Source: an uncultured Myxococcales bacterium
GTDB taxonomy: Bacteria; Myxococcota_A; Polyangia; Polyangiales; Polyangiaceae
Direction of reading: 5' to 3'
Assembly (NCBI GenBank): GCA_937872925.1
Contig: CALMUT010000216.1
Location: forward strand, 1 to 48,553
Length of the DNA: 48,553 bases
The notes beneath the pieces were generated by a model. That model searched no databases. It was not told the DNA's origin and saw nothing but the letters and a program-made list of their open reading frames with translations. A program made the translations under genes and the position numbers. Positions 1-7,799 of this stretch are shown here, one piece after another. Numbering within the stretch: the first letter of the stretch is position 1; each line of letters opens with the position of its first letter.

Positions 1-924
1 CACGCCCCGCTCGACCGCGGGCTGCTGCGCAGCATCGTATATCGTCCCATCGGCGACCCAATGACGGCGCTCACGGAACTGCATGCGGGAGGAGCCGATC
101 TGCTGTCGGAAGTGCCCACAGACGCCGTCGCGCGCCTGCGTCGCAACCCCGAGTTCACGACGATCGAGACCCAGGGCGCGCACCTGTGGTTCCTGATCCT
201 CAATATTCGCGCAGCCGCGCTGCGTGACGTGCGCGTGCGACGCGCATTGAACCACGCGGTCAATCGAGAACATTTGGTGCGGCATGTGCTTCAAGACACC
301 GCGCTGCCCGCCAAGGGGCTGATTGCGGATGTCTTTCTCGATCAGGACCGCAGGGGCAAAGATCCGTATCCTTTCGACCCAGAGCGCGCCCGCGCTCTAC
401 TGGCAGACGCGGGAGTGGCGCTGCCCCTGCCCTTGCATCTGGTCGTTCCGACGAGCGGTTCGGGCATGCTCGAACCCGAGTTGATGGCCACAGCGCTACA
501 AGCGGATCTCCGTGCGGTCGACGTGCACGTCACCATCACCACCATGGAGTGGAATGCTTACCTCGCATCGGTGAATGCCGGCTTGGCCCCCGATGTGCAC
601 ATGGCGGCCATGGCTTGGATGACCAACGACCCGGACACGCTACCGGCGCTCACCTTGCGTTCAGACGCGCAGCCGCCGAAAGGATTCAACTCAGGGTGGT
701 ACGCCAACGACCGCGTAGATGCATTGGTCGAAGCGGCGCGCCGGAGCATGGATCCGAGTCGACGCCGCGCGCTATATCGGCAACTCGATGCCCTTGTCGT
801 CGAAGAAGCGCCTTTTCTCTTCGTTGCCAGCTACAAACAGAACTTAGCCCTGCGCTCCCGCTTCAGCGGAGTCCGCTTGAGCCCCTCCTTCCTGCTCGAT
901 TTGACTGAGGCGCGGGTGCACTAG
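1..924 (+). CDS. ABC transporter substrate-binding protein, peptide/nickel type (5' partial)
   Basis: The C-terminal part of an extracytoplasmic solute-binding protein of the SBP_bac_5 (DppA/OppA) family, which delivers peptides or similar solutes to an ABC importer. The reading frame is open to base 1, so the first in-frame ATG at 61 is internal and the true start lies outside the window. About 307 residues are visible. Family hallmarks include the stretch where the two lobes meet (LRDVRVRRALNHAVNRE), then 'PYPFDPERARALLADAG', which matches the usual Y.yDPe.A..LL.eAG motif, and a C-terminal 'LYRQLDALVVEEAPFLF' helix. It is followed with no gap by the permease gene at 925, so it belongs to that importer. 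The substrate cannot be read from the sequence. The family assignment is firm. Confidence 0.9.
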   Translation, partial: HAPLDRGLLRSIVYRPIGDPMTALTELHAGGADLLSEVPTDAVARLRRNPEFTTIETQGAHLWFLILNIRAAALRDVRVRRALNHAVNREHLVRHVLQDTALPAKGLIADVFLDQDRRGKDPYPFDPERARALLADAGVALPLPLHLVVPTSGSGMLEPELMATALQADLRAVDVHVTITTMEWNAYLASVNAGLAPDVHMAAMAWMTNDPDTLPALTLRSDAQPPKGFNSGWYANDRVDALVEAARRSMDPSRRRALYRQLDALVVEEAPFLFVASYKQNLALRSRFSGVRLSPSFLLDLTEARVH

Positions 925-1872
925 GTGGCCTACGTCGTCAAACGCGTCGGGATGCTCGTGGTGACATGGCTGCTGCTCAGCCTTGTGGTGTTCGGACTCG
1001 CGGCGCTCGTGCCGGGCGACCCTGCCAGCGCCATCCTCGGCCCCTACGCGACAGAGGAACGCATTTTGCTGTTGCAGCGTGAGATGGGCATGTCGGGTTC
1101 TTGGCTGTCGCGCTACTGGATCTGGCTGTCGCGGGTGGTGCGCGGAGACTTCGGATATGCCTACTCCCTCGACCTGCCCGTAGCCCGGGTGGTGTGGCGC
1201 AGGCTGGGACCCACCCTGCTGCTGTCGTCGGCGGCGCTATGCTTCGCCGTCTCCGCGGGTCTGAGCGTGGGCATGTTGTCCGCGCGTCGTGCGCGCAAGC
1301 GTGATGGATTGCTGCTGAGCGCTCTGAGCCTGGTGGGCATTTCGATGCCGACCTTCGTGCTCGCCTTGCTGTTCATGCTGCTCTTTGCTGCCTGGGCCGG
1401 CCTCTATCCGGTCAGCGGCATGCACGATGCGCTCGGGTCCGGCTGGCGGGTGCGGGATATCGCCGCTCATTTGGTACTGCCAGCGCTGTCCCTTGGAGTC
1501 GTATCGGCCAGCGTGATCGCGCGTCTGACTCGACGTTACGCCCTCGACGCGGAATCGGACGAATACGTACGGGTGGCCCGCGCCAAGGGGCTGCCTGAAA
1601 ACGCCGTATTCTATCGACACATTTTTCGTACTGCCCTCGCCCGCGTGATTCCGGTGATTGGGCTCCAGGCGGGCTTTGTATTGGGCGGCGCCGTGTACGT
1701 GGAAAGCGTGTTCCAATGGCCAGGGCTGGGGAGGCTGCTCGTTGACGCGGTCGAGAAACGGGACCTGATGCTGATGCAAGGCACAGTGCTCGTTCTCGCG
1801 ACGGCGTACGTGCTGACGAGCCTTGCCGCGGACCTAGTGCAACGCGCCATCGATCCCCGGGTGGAGGCATGA
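925..1872 (+). CDS. ABC transporter permease, DppB-like
   Basis: Inner-membrane permease of a dipeptide/oligopeptide/nickel importer (BPD_transp_1 family). The 315-residue length is normal for DppB. It starts with GTG directly after the TAG of the binding-protein gene. The N-terminal hydrophobic segment is followed by the family-typical 'VPGDPASAILG' periplasmic stretch. The cytoplasmic EAA loop that contacts the ATPase is recognisable as 'EYVRVARAKGLPENAVFYRH' near residues 213-232. The C-terminal 'VESVFQWPGLGRLLVDAV' is also characteristic of DppB. Its stop overlaps the start of the next gene by 4 bases (ATGA), so the two are probably translationally coupled. Confidence 0.93.
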   Translation: MAYVVKRVGMLVVTWLLLSLVVFGLAALVPGDPASAILGPYATEERILLLQREMGMSGSWLSRYWIWLSRVVRGDFGYAYSLDLPVARVVWRRLGPTLLLSSAALCFAVSAGLSVGMLSARRARKRDGLLLSALSLVGISMPTFVLALLFMLLFAAWAGLYPVSGMHDALGSGWRVRDIAAHLVLPALSLGVVSASVIARLTRRYALDAESDEYVRVARAKGLPENAVFYRHIFRTALARVIPVIGLQAGFVLGGAVYVESVFQWPGLGRLLVDAVEKRDLMLMQGTVLVLATAYVLTSLAADLVQRAIDPRVEA

Positions 1873-3542
1873 GCCGCGTGCCGCGTCGCAGCCGCGCCGC
1901 GCGTTGGGCAGTGCCCCTCGGTCTGCTGGCCCTTGTCGTCTTGGTGCCCGTGCTGCCCCTAGCGGATCCCGATCTGACCGCTCTCGAAGCTCGCCTGCTC
2001 ACCCCCGGCAGCCCCGGCCACCTGCTGGGCACGGATGCCCTGGGGCGTGACTTGCTGTCGCGGCTGCTGTTCGCCACGCGGCTGTCGCTGCTGGTTGGCG
2101 TGCTCGGGGTTTCCATCGCGGCCTGTGTCGGCGGCAGTTTGGGTGTGATCGCCGCGTACTTTGGCGGACGGGTGGACTTCCTGGTGATGCGCAGCGTGGA
2201 CGTGCTGCTGTCCCTCCCGTACTTGCTCCTGGCCCTCGGCATCGTTGCCGCGCTGGGCCCCGGGTTGGGCCACGCGATGATCGCCATTGCCATCGTCAAC
2301 GTGCCGTTCTTTGCGCGCAGCATGCGCGGAGTCGCCCTGAGCGTGGTCACCGAGGAGTACGTCACCGCCGCACGCAGCCTGGGCGCGAGTGGCTTCCGCA
2401 CGATGACCCGGCACATCTTGCCAGCACTGCGCACACCGTTACTTTCCGCAGCGGCGACTTCGGCGGGGTGGATGGTGGTTGAAACTGCGGGCCTCAGTTT
2501 CCTCGGACTCGGAGCCCAGCCACCCACCGCGGACCTGGGCACCATGGTCGGTCAAACTCGCCACCTGATCGTCACGGCGCCGCACGCAGTGCTGTTGCCC
2601 GCGGCCTGTCTCGCGCTACTCGTGGTGCTGTTGAATCTGTGGAGCGACTGGCTCGCCGCGCATCCTGGCCCGCCGGCGGCGGCACGCGACTCCCGGACAG
2701 AGCAACCCACCCGCCCAGCCACCGTAGAAACCGAAGCGGGCGTCGATGGGCTGCTTGCTGTGCGCGGCCTGTGTCTTTCCGCAGCGGGCGCTGAGATCTT
2801 GCGAGACGTGCGGCTGGATGTACGAGCCGGCCGCGCCCTCGGGCTGGCGGGCCCCAGTGGGTCAGGCAAGTCCCTCACGCTGCTCAGCATCCTGGGGCTG
2901 TTGCCCGACAGCGTTCAGGCGCAGCGCGGCCAGATCCTGCTCTCCGGCATCGACATTGGGCTTAGGGCGCAGGCACATCCGAGCGCCATCTTAGGCAAAC
3001 GCATGGGCTACGTGCCGCAGAACCCGCAGTCGAGCCTGCACCCGCTCTTCCGCGTGGGTCGCCAAATCATGGAAGCCATCGAACAGCACCAAAGCATCCC
3101 GTCCGCGGAAGCCGAGCGACGGGCACTGGAGTTGCTACGCGAAGTCCGAGTTGCCGATCCCGAGGCGAGACTGAAGGCCTACCCGCACGAGCTTTCCGGC
3201 GGCATGCGCCAACGCGTCGCGTTGGCGATGGCGCTGGCCAACGATCCCGAATTGCTGCTCTTAGACGAACCCACCACCGCGCTGGACGCGACCACACAAG
3301 CAGCGCTGCTATCGCTCCTATCTGAGCGCATCTCTGCGCGCGGCCTGACTGTCGTGTTCGTATCCCACGACTTGGGTGTGCTTGCGGAACTCTGTGATGA
3401 CATCGCCGTGATGGACCAGGGGCAAGTCGTTGAATACGCGGAGGCAGCCCAAATCTTTGCCGCACCCACCCACGCGGTTACCCACGCCCTCGTGCAGGCT
3501 TCCCTCGGCGAAGGCTTCGCTACCCGGCGCGCGCTTAGCTAG
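1869..3542 (+). CDS. Fused ABC permease-ATPase (DppC-DppD fusion)
   Basis: A single 557-residue chain joins the second permease (DppC-like, about residues 1-265) to an ATP-binding subunit (about 296-557). The permease half has the N-terminal 'LGTDALGRDLLSRLL' signature and an EAA loop around 162-190. The ATPase half has Walker A GPSGSGKS (328-335), a Q-loop in 'YVPQNPQSSLHPLF', ABC signature LSGGM (442-446), Walker B LLLLDEP (462-468) and an H-loop 'VSHD'. The linker (266-295) is rich in Ala, Pro, Thr and Glu. The ATPase half ends shortly after the H-loop region and lacks the C-terminal oligo_HPY extension usual in DppD/OppD. No DppF partner follows. The chain may therefore form a symmetric ATPase dimer or use an ATPase encoded elsewhere; this is inference. 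Its TAG stop lies in a CTAG palindrome shared with the stop of the convergent nadE. Confidence 0.92.
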   Translation: MSRVPRRSRAARWAVPLGLLALVVLVPVLPLADPDLTALEARLLTPGSPGHLLGTDALGRDLLSRLLFATRLSLLVGVLGVSIAACVGGSLGVIAAYFGGRVDFLVMRSVDVLLSLPYLLLALGIVAALGPGLGHAMIAIAIVNVPFFARSMRGVALSVVTEEYVTAARSLGASGFRTMTRHILPALRTPLLSAAATSAGWMVVETAGLSFLGLGAQPPTADLGTMVGQTRHLIVTAPHAVLLPAACLALLVVLLNLWSDWLAAHPGPPAAARDSRTEQPTRPATVETEAGVDGLLAVRGLCLSAAGAEILRDVRLDVRAGRALGLAGPSGSGKSLTLLSILGLLPDSVQAQRGQILLSGIDIGLRAQAHPSAILGKRMGYVPQNPQSSLHPLFRVGRQIMEAIEQHQSIPSAEAERRALELLREVRVADPEARLKAYPHELSGGMRQRVALAMALANDPELLLLDEPTTALDATTQAALLSLLSERISARGLTVVFVSHDLGVLAELCDDIAVMDQGQVVEYAEAAQIFAAPTHAVTHALVQASLGEGFATRRALS

Positions 3543-5533
3543 AGAAGCGCTTCCACACGCTTTCGGAGCAGGGACAGCTCGCGCTCGAAGCCGCCGCTCA
3601 GAATCGGAAAGCGACACCACGTCTTGGGGTCCAAGTTGGCATCGTCCACATGGAAGCTCGGCGCATAGCGCTCACGCTTCCATTGGTTGCGACTCCAGAG
3701 TCGAAAGAAACGCTCGACCCAAGCCAGTAGCGTCAGCGGCGCGTGCCCTGGGAATTCAACGCGCATCAACTCGTAGACCTCCGCTGGCCCCCGTTTGTCT
3801 CGAATCGCCGCGCGCTCCACGGCGTCAAGCAAGTCGTAGGGCATCAGGTCGTCTTCGTCCGTCTGCTTGGATGCTGCGGGACGCAGCTCCGCCGTTGGCG
3901 CCTGCTGCGTCACAGCCGAAAGCTCGGGGACAGCGTGCCCGCCCACCGGGCCGTGGCGCTCGAGCCAAGCCAGCCAGCGCCGTAGAAAGGCTTTGTCGAT
4001 GCCAGCGATGGGCGAGAGTCCGCCCGCAGTGTCTCCGTCCATGGTTGCGTACCCCACCGCAGCCTCACTGCGATTACTGGTGGAGAGCAGCAACCCGTTC
4101 TGAACGTTTGCCAGCATCCAAATGCCCGGCGCACGCGCACGCGCTTGGATGTTCTGCAGCGCAATGTCGTCGCGCTCCCAGCTCAGCTTGCGACCCAGCG
4201 CGCCCTCGGCCATAGCGGTATATCCCGCCACAAGCGCGTCGACGTCGAGCTCATGATGATTGGCTCCGACGGCTGCGGCAACCGCACGAGCCGCACTCTT
4301 GGTCACGTCTCCGCTGTTCTTCGTGGCCTGGTACGCGCTGGTGAGCAAGCGTTTCGCCCACGCGGGCACACCGGCACTGGCCTCCATATCCGTGATGTAG
4401 GCAAGCCTCTGGGCAAAGCCCTCGGCGCCGAGCTCGCCATGGGCGAACTCAAGCATCAGCGCGCAGAGACACAGCACCGCAGCGGAGTCCGCCCCTCCGC
4501 TCAACGACACTACGAAGCCACAAGAGCGGCTCTTGCGCATATAGTCGAATAACCCCAAGGCGATCGCCCGCGCGAACTCCTCTTCTTTGACGAACGCGGA
4601 ATCCTCCCAACTTGGTTGCGACACGCGGTTCTCGGTGATCTGCGCTGACGGATAGGAATGCTCAGCCACGACGCACTCGTCCCGGTCGGCGCTGACGTTC
4701 GGCGTGAAGCTCGACAGCCAACCGTGCCGACTTCGGGTCAGATCGACGTCCACCGTTGCCGTGATCAGTTCCACGGGCTTGAAAGAAAACCGCGGCGCGG
4801 CGGCAAGCAGTTGGCCCCCCGTCGCGATCATCGCATCGCCGTCGTAAATGGCGCGCCCGGCTTCGTTGCCAAGCAAGTTCGCATAAATGTAGCTCACGCC
4901 GAACGCCCGTGAACCTTCGAGCACCAAGCGACGACGCACGTCCTTTTTTCCGAACGCGAAGTGGCTCGCACTTGGATTGAGGATGACGTCGACCGCATCC
5001 AGGGAAAGCTCGGCTCCGGGCCGTTGCGCAATCCATGCGTCTTCGCAGATTTCAAACCCGATCTTGATGCCGCCCACGTCGAAATGCACGTCGCCGATGG
5101 GGTAGCGCTGGCTACCGCGATGAGTCAGCGATCGCTTTTCTCGCGGCCAAGGCTTGAACCACCGCGGTTCGTAGTGAATTCCGTCACCCGCCAAGGCACG
5201 CTTGGCGACGAACCCAAGCAGCGTGCCGTCCTGCACCAAACAACTGGTATTGAAGACCGCTTTGTTGTGGCGGATTGGCAAACCGAAACTTGCCACCAGG
5301 CCCTTGGTCGCGGGCAAGAGTTCGAAGAGCACGTCCAGAGCGGTTGCAAGCACCGACGGTGACAAGAACATGTCTTCGCAGCCGTAGCCGGTGATGCAGA
5401 GTTCCGGCAGGCACAAGATGCCCACGCCGTCCGCACGCGCTTGGTCCAAAGCGGCGCGGATGTTGGTCGCGTTCCCATTCCAGTCCAGTGGCGTCTGGTT
5501 GAGCGTTGCGGCGGCGACCTTGATCAGTTTCAT
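3539..5533 (-). CDS. nadE: Glutamine-dependent NAD+ synthetase
   Basis: Catalyses the last step of NAD biosynthesis: deamido-NAD + glutamine + ATP give NAD. The 664 residues have the two-domain layout of glutamine-dependent enzymes. The N-terminal nitrilase-like glutaminase has a Glu-Lys-Cys triad at about E44 (PELCITGYG), K111 and C163 (FEICEDAW). The C-terminal synthetase has the PP-loop SGGADS at 345-350. The long form, similar to that of Mycobacterium, hydrolyses its own glutamine. It lies 30 bases downstream of the sigma-54 activator gene on the same strand, so it could be the last gene of the ion-homeostasis transcript, although it is functionally unrelated and may have its own promoter. 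It ends against the ABC transporter gene with a 4-base overlap. No strong Shine-Dalgarno precedes the ATG. Confidence 0.95.
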   Translation of the reverse strand: MKLIKVAAATLNQTPLDWNGNATNIRAALDQARADGVGILCLPELCITGYGCEDMFLSPSVLATALDVLFELLPATKGLVASFGLPIRHNKAVFNTSCLVQDGTLLGFVAKRALAGDGIHYEPRWFKPWPREKRSLTHRGSQRYPIGDVHFDVGGIKIGFEICEDAWIAQRPGAELSLDAVDVILNPSASHFAFGKKDVRRRLVLEGSRAFGVSYIYANLLGNEAGRAIYDGDAMIATGGQLLAAAPRFSFKPVELITATVDVDLTRSRHGWLSSFTPNVSADRDECVVAEHSYPSAQITENRVSQPSWEDSAFVKEEEFARAIALGLFDYMRKSRSCGFVVSLSGGADSAAVLCLCALMLEFAHGELGAEGFAQRLAYITDMEASAGVPAWAKRLLTSAYQATKNSGDVTKSAARAVAAAVGANHHELDVDALVAGYTAMAEGALGRKLSWERDDIALQNIQARARAPGIWMLANVQNGLLLSTSNRSEAAVGYATMDGDTAGGLSPIAGIDKAFLRRWLAWLERHGPVGGHAVPELSAVTQQAPTAELRPAASKQTDEDDLMPYDLLDAVERAAIRDKRGPAEVYELMRVEFPGHAPLTLLAWVERFFRLWSRNQWKRERYAPSFHVDDANLDPKTWCRFPILSGGFERELSLLRKRVEALL

Positions 5534-5563
5534 CTTCGACCCTAGGCTAGCATCAACTTTGCG

Positions 5564-6919
5564 TTATTCGCTCTCTGCATCTAAGCCCAACGCTTTGAGC
5601 TTGCGCCATAGGGTCACACGGCTGATGCCCAAGGACTTAGCTGCGCGTTCCCGATTGCCCGCAGCCCGCTCCAGCGCGCGCAAGATGCGCCGTGCCTCGG
5701 CAGTTTGGCCACGCGCTCGGCTCGGGGCCGGCAGATTGACAGCGCTGCCCTGAGCTTCTTCTCCCCGCAACTCTGGGGGCAGATCCGCTTCGTTCAACAC
5801 CGGGCCTTCTCCCATCACAAAAGCGTATTCGATGGAGTTCTGCAGTTCTCGCACATTGCCGGGGAAGTCGTAGGCCAAGAGTGCCGCGAGTGCCGCGTCG
5901 GAAATGCGTTCGATGCGACGCGACGCACCAGCCGCGTTTCTCAGCTCGACGAAGTGCCGCGACAGCAGTGCGACGTCATCTGGACGCTGACGCAACGCCG
6001 GCAAGAAGATCGGCACCACGCGGAGTCGATACATCAAGTCGGCGCGGAACCGCCCGGCCTCCACTTCCTGACGCAACGCGCGGTGGGTTGCCGCCACAAA
6101 GCGTACGTCCACCGCCACGGCTTCGCGGCCGCCCACAGGAAGAACCAAGCGATCCTGGACCACGCGCAGCAACTTCGCCTGGAGCTCAAGGGGGATCTCC
6201 GCGACTTCGTCCAAGAATAGAGTGCCGCCGGAGGCGAGTCGCAGATGGCCTTCGGCGTCGCGCACGGCACCGGTAAAGGCGCCCCGTACGTGGCCAAAGA
6301 GCTCGCTCTCGAGTAGTTGCGCGGGCAGCGCAGCACAGTTGATGGCGCGAAACGGGCCCTGAGCTCGATCGCTTTCCAGATGGATCGCCCGCGCAACCAG
6401 TTCTTTGCCGCTGCCCGTCTCTCCACGCACCAGAACGCTCACATCCGACCGCGCCACCTTCCGCACCTCGGCGAGCACGCGTTTCATTGCTGGATCTCGG
6501 GTCAAGATCCCGTGAAGTTCGACCGTGTCGTCGGCTGAACCGGAGTCAGACAGCTGGAGCTGCACCAAGAATCCGCGCAGCTCCTTGGCTGACCTCAGCG
6601 GCAGCACGACGACGCGAAGGTGGACGTCCTTGCCCGACGCGCCTGGCCGCGGAACGCTGGCAATCACCGGTTTTCCCGACGCAAGCGCCTCGGCAACGGG
6701 CCGCTGGACGGACTCCCCGCACAGCAGCTTGGCGAGGCGCGTGCCGATAGCCAGCGGGTCCCCCAGCAGCTCACGGGCCGCAGGGCTGGCAGCTGTCACG
6801 CACAGCGAGCTGTCGAGCACGATCGCAGCTCCGCCAAGTTCGCCGAGGGCAAGCGCGAGCGTCGTCTCCGCCGGTGCCTTGGCGGCTTTAGCGCGCGGCA
6901 CTGGCGGCATCCTTGCCAT
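5564..6919 (-). CDS. Sigma-54-dependent transcriptional activator with PAS-like sensor domain
   Basis: A 451-residue NtrC/ZraR-class activator that remodels sigma-54 RNA polymerase with ATP. Residues about 20-125 form a PAS-like sensor ('[26 protein letters not shown]'). The AAA+ core has Walker A GETGSGKE, the sigma-54 contact loop GAFTGA, and Walker B in '[14 protein letters not shown]'. The C-terminus carries a Fis-type helix-turn-helix ('[20 protein letters not shown]'). There is no receiver domain, so the signal probably enters through the PAS domain. The ATG at 6919 overlaps the MscS gene by 32 bases; a second ATG at 6910 would overlap by 23, and neither has a clear ribosome binding site. 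Its place at the end of the ion-transport operon suggests that it regulates that operon or answers to it. I found no -24/-12 element upstream of the operon, so its target is unknown. Confidence 0.93.
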   Translation of the reverse strand: MARMPPVPRAKAAKAPAETTLALALGELGGAAIVLDSSLCVTAASPAARELLGDPLAIGTRLAKLLCGESVQRPVAEALASGKPVIASVPRPGASGKDVHLRVVVLPLRSAKELRGFLVQLQLSDSGSADDTVELHGILTRDPAMKRVLAEVRKVARSDVSVLVRGETGSGKELVARAIHLESDRAQGPFRAINCAALPAQLLESELFGHVRGAFTGAVRDAEGHLRLASGGTLFLDEVAEIPLELQAKLLRVVQDRLVLPVGGREAVAVDVRFVAATHRALRQEVEAGRFRADLMYRLRVVPIFLPALRQRPDDVALLSRHFVELRNAAGASRRIERISDAALAALLAYDFPGNVRELQNSIEYAFVMGEGPVLNEADLPPELRGEEAQGSAVNLPAPSRARGQTAEARRILRALERAAGNRERAAKSLGISRVTLWRKLKALGLDAESE

Positions 6920-7799
6920 TGGCCGAGCGCGCGTCTTGGGGCAAGGCCAGGCGCAAACTGCCTTCGAGGTGGTCCGTGGCAGCCCGCACCGCAGTCGCTG
7001 CCCAGACCTGGACGGCTACTTCGAGCACACCACTGTCACTTGCGTCGCGGACAACCTCGACGGAAGAGCCCGGCGCGCGGTAAGGCGAAAGCAGTGCAGC
7101 GCGGCGAGCCAGTTCCAGCATCGCGCGGGACGGCTCCGCTTCGAAGCGAAGGCGCACGCGCACTGGAACACTATTCTTTTCTCGTGCAACCGTCAGCGCT
7201 TCTTCGTTCAGCAAGCGATTGGGCACAAGTACGGTGGAGCCGTCCGCCTTCGTCAGCCTCAGCTGCGTAATGCCAACGGATTCTATGATGCCGTCCAGGC
7301 TACCAACCTGGATCCGGTCACCATGACGCACCTTGCGGCGCAACAGCAACGCAACGCCGCTGGTCAAGTTCTGTAAGTGCGCTGAGAACACCCGGGAGCC
7401 CGCTATTAACAACGCCAGTAGGCCGAATGCGGAGAGCATCGGCGCGGCCTGGGCAACACTGCGCACCACGACGTAGATCACTAGGGCGCCGACCAGCACG
7501 CGTGACCCGCCCTCCCACCAACCGAGGCGACGTTCTGAATCGATCCCCAAACGCCAAGCGAATCGCACCATTGCAGTCGCGAAGCGCGCCAAGAATACGG
7601 CCACCACTACCAGAATCACGAGTTGCAGCAATACGTCGAGGCGCAACAAGGCACCCAAGCGCGCGGCTTCGACCGCGATGCGATCCACCACCGCCGAACC
7701 GGGCGCTCCTGGGTTCGGCGCGTCCAGCTTCGGAAGTCGTGCGTTGCAACCGGCAGCCAAAAGCAGTGGCAAATAGCGAAACACCTGACAGGGCTTCAT
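6888..7799 (-). CDS. MscS-family mechanosensitive ion channel with lipoprotein-like signal
   Basis: A small-conductance mechanosensitive channel that would release solutes on hypo-osmotic shock. I place the start at 7799, where ATG overlaps the TGA of the preceding gene (ATGA). The frame stays open to 7952, but the extra 51 residues lie inside the upstream gene and look non-coding. The 303-residue protein starts with a short positively charged segment and a hydrophobic stretch ending LLLAAGC (Cys18), which resembles a lipobox and is unusual for MscS. Two or three membrane segments follow (about 48-140). Next comes the MscS beta domain ('[20 protein letters not shown]', then '[12 protein letters not shown]'). 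Neighbours encode a potassium uptake system and two antiporters, which fits an osmotic role. The family call is firm and the lipidation is inferred. Confidence 0.9.
   Translation of the reverse strand: MKPCQVFRYLPLLLAAGCNARLPKLDAPNPGAPGSAVVDRIAVEAARLGALLRLDVLLQLVILVVVAVFLARFATAMVRFAWRLGIDSERRLGWWEGGSRVLVGALVIYVVVRSVAQAAPMLSAFGLLALLIAGSRVFSAHLQNLTSGVALLLRRKVRHGDRIQVGSLDGIIESVGITQLRLTKADGSTVLVPNRLLNEEALTVAREKNSVPVRVRLRFEAEPSRAMLELARRAALLSPYRAPGSSVEVVRDASDSGVLEVAVQVWAATAVRAATDHLEGSLRLALPQDARSANGKDAASAAR

Noticed and set aside
1412..2545. A 377-codon frame antisense to the DppB and DppCD genes
   Set aside because: The plus-strand genes carry EAA loops and ABC motifs; the antisense product is Arg/Ser-rich and featureless.
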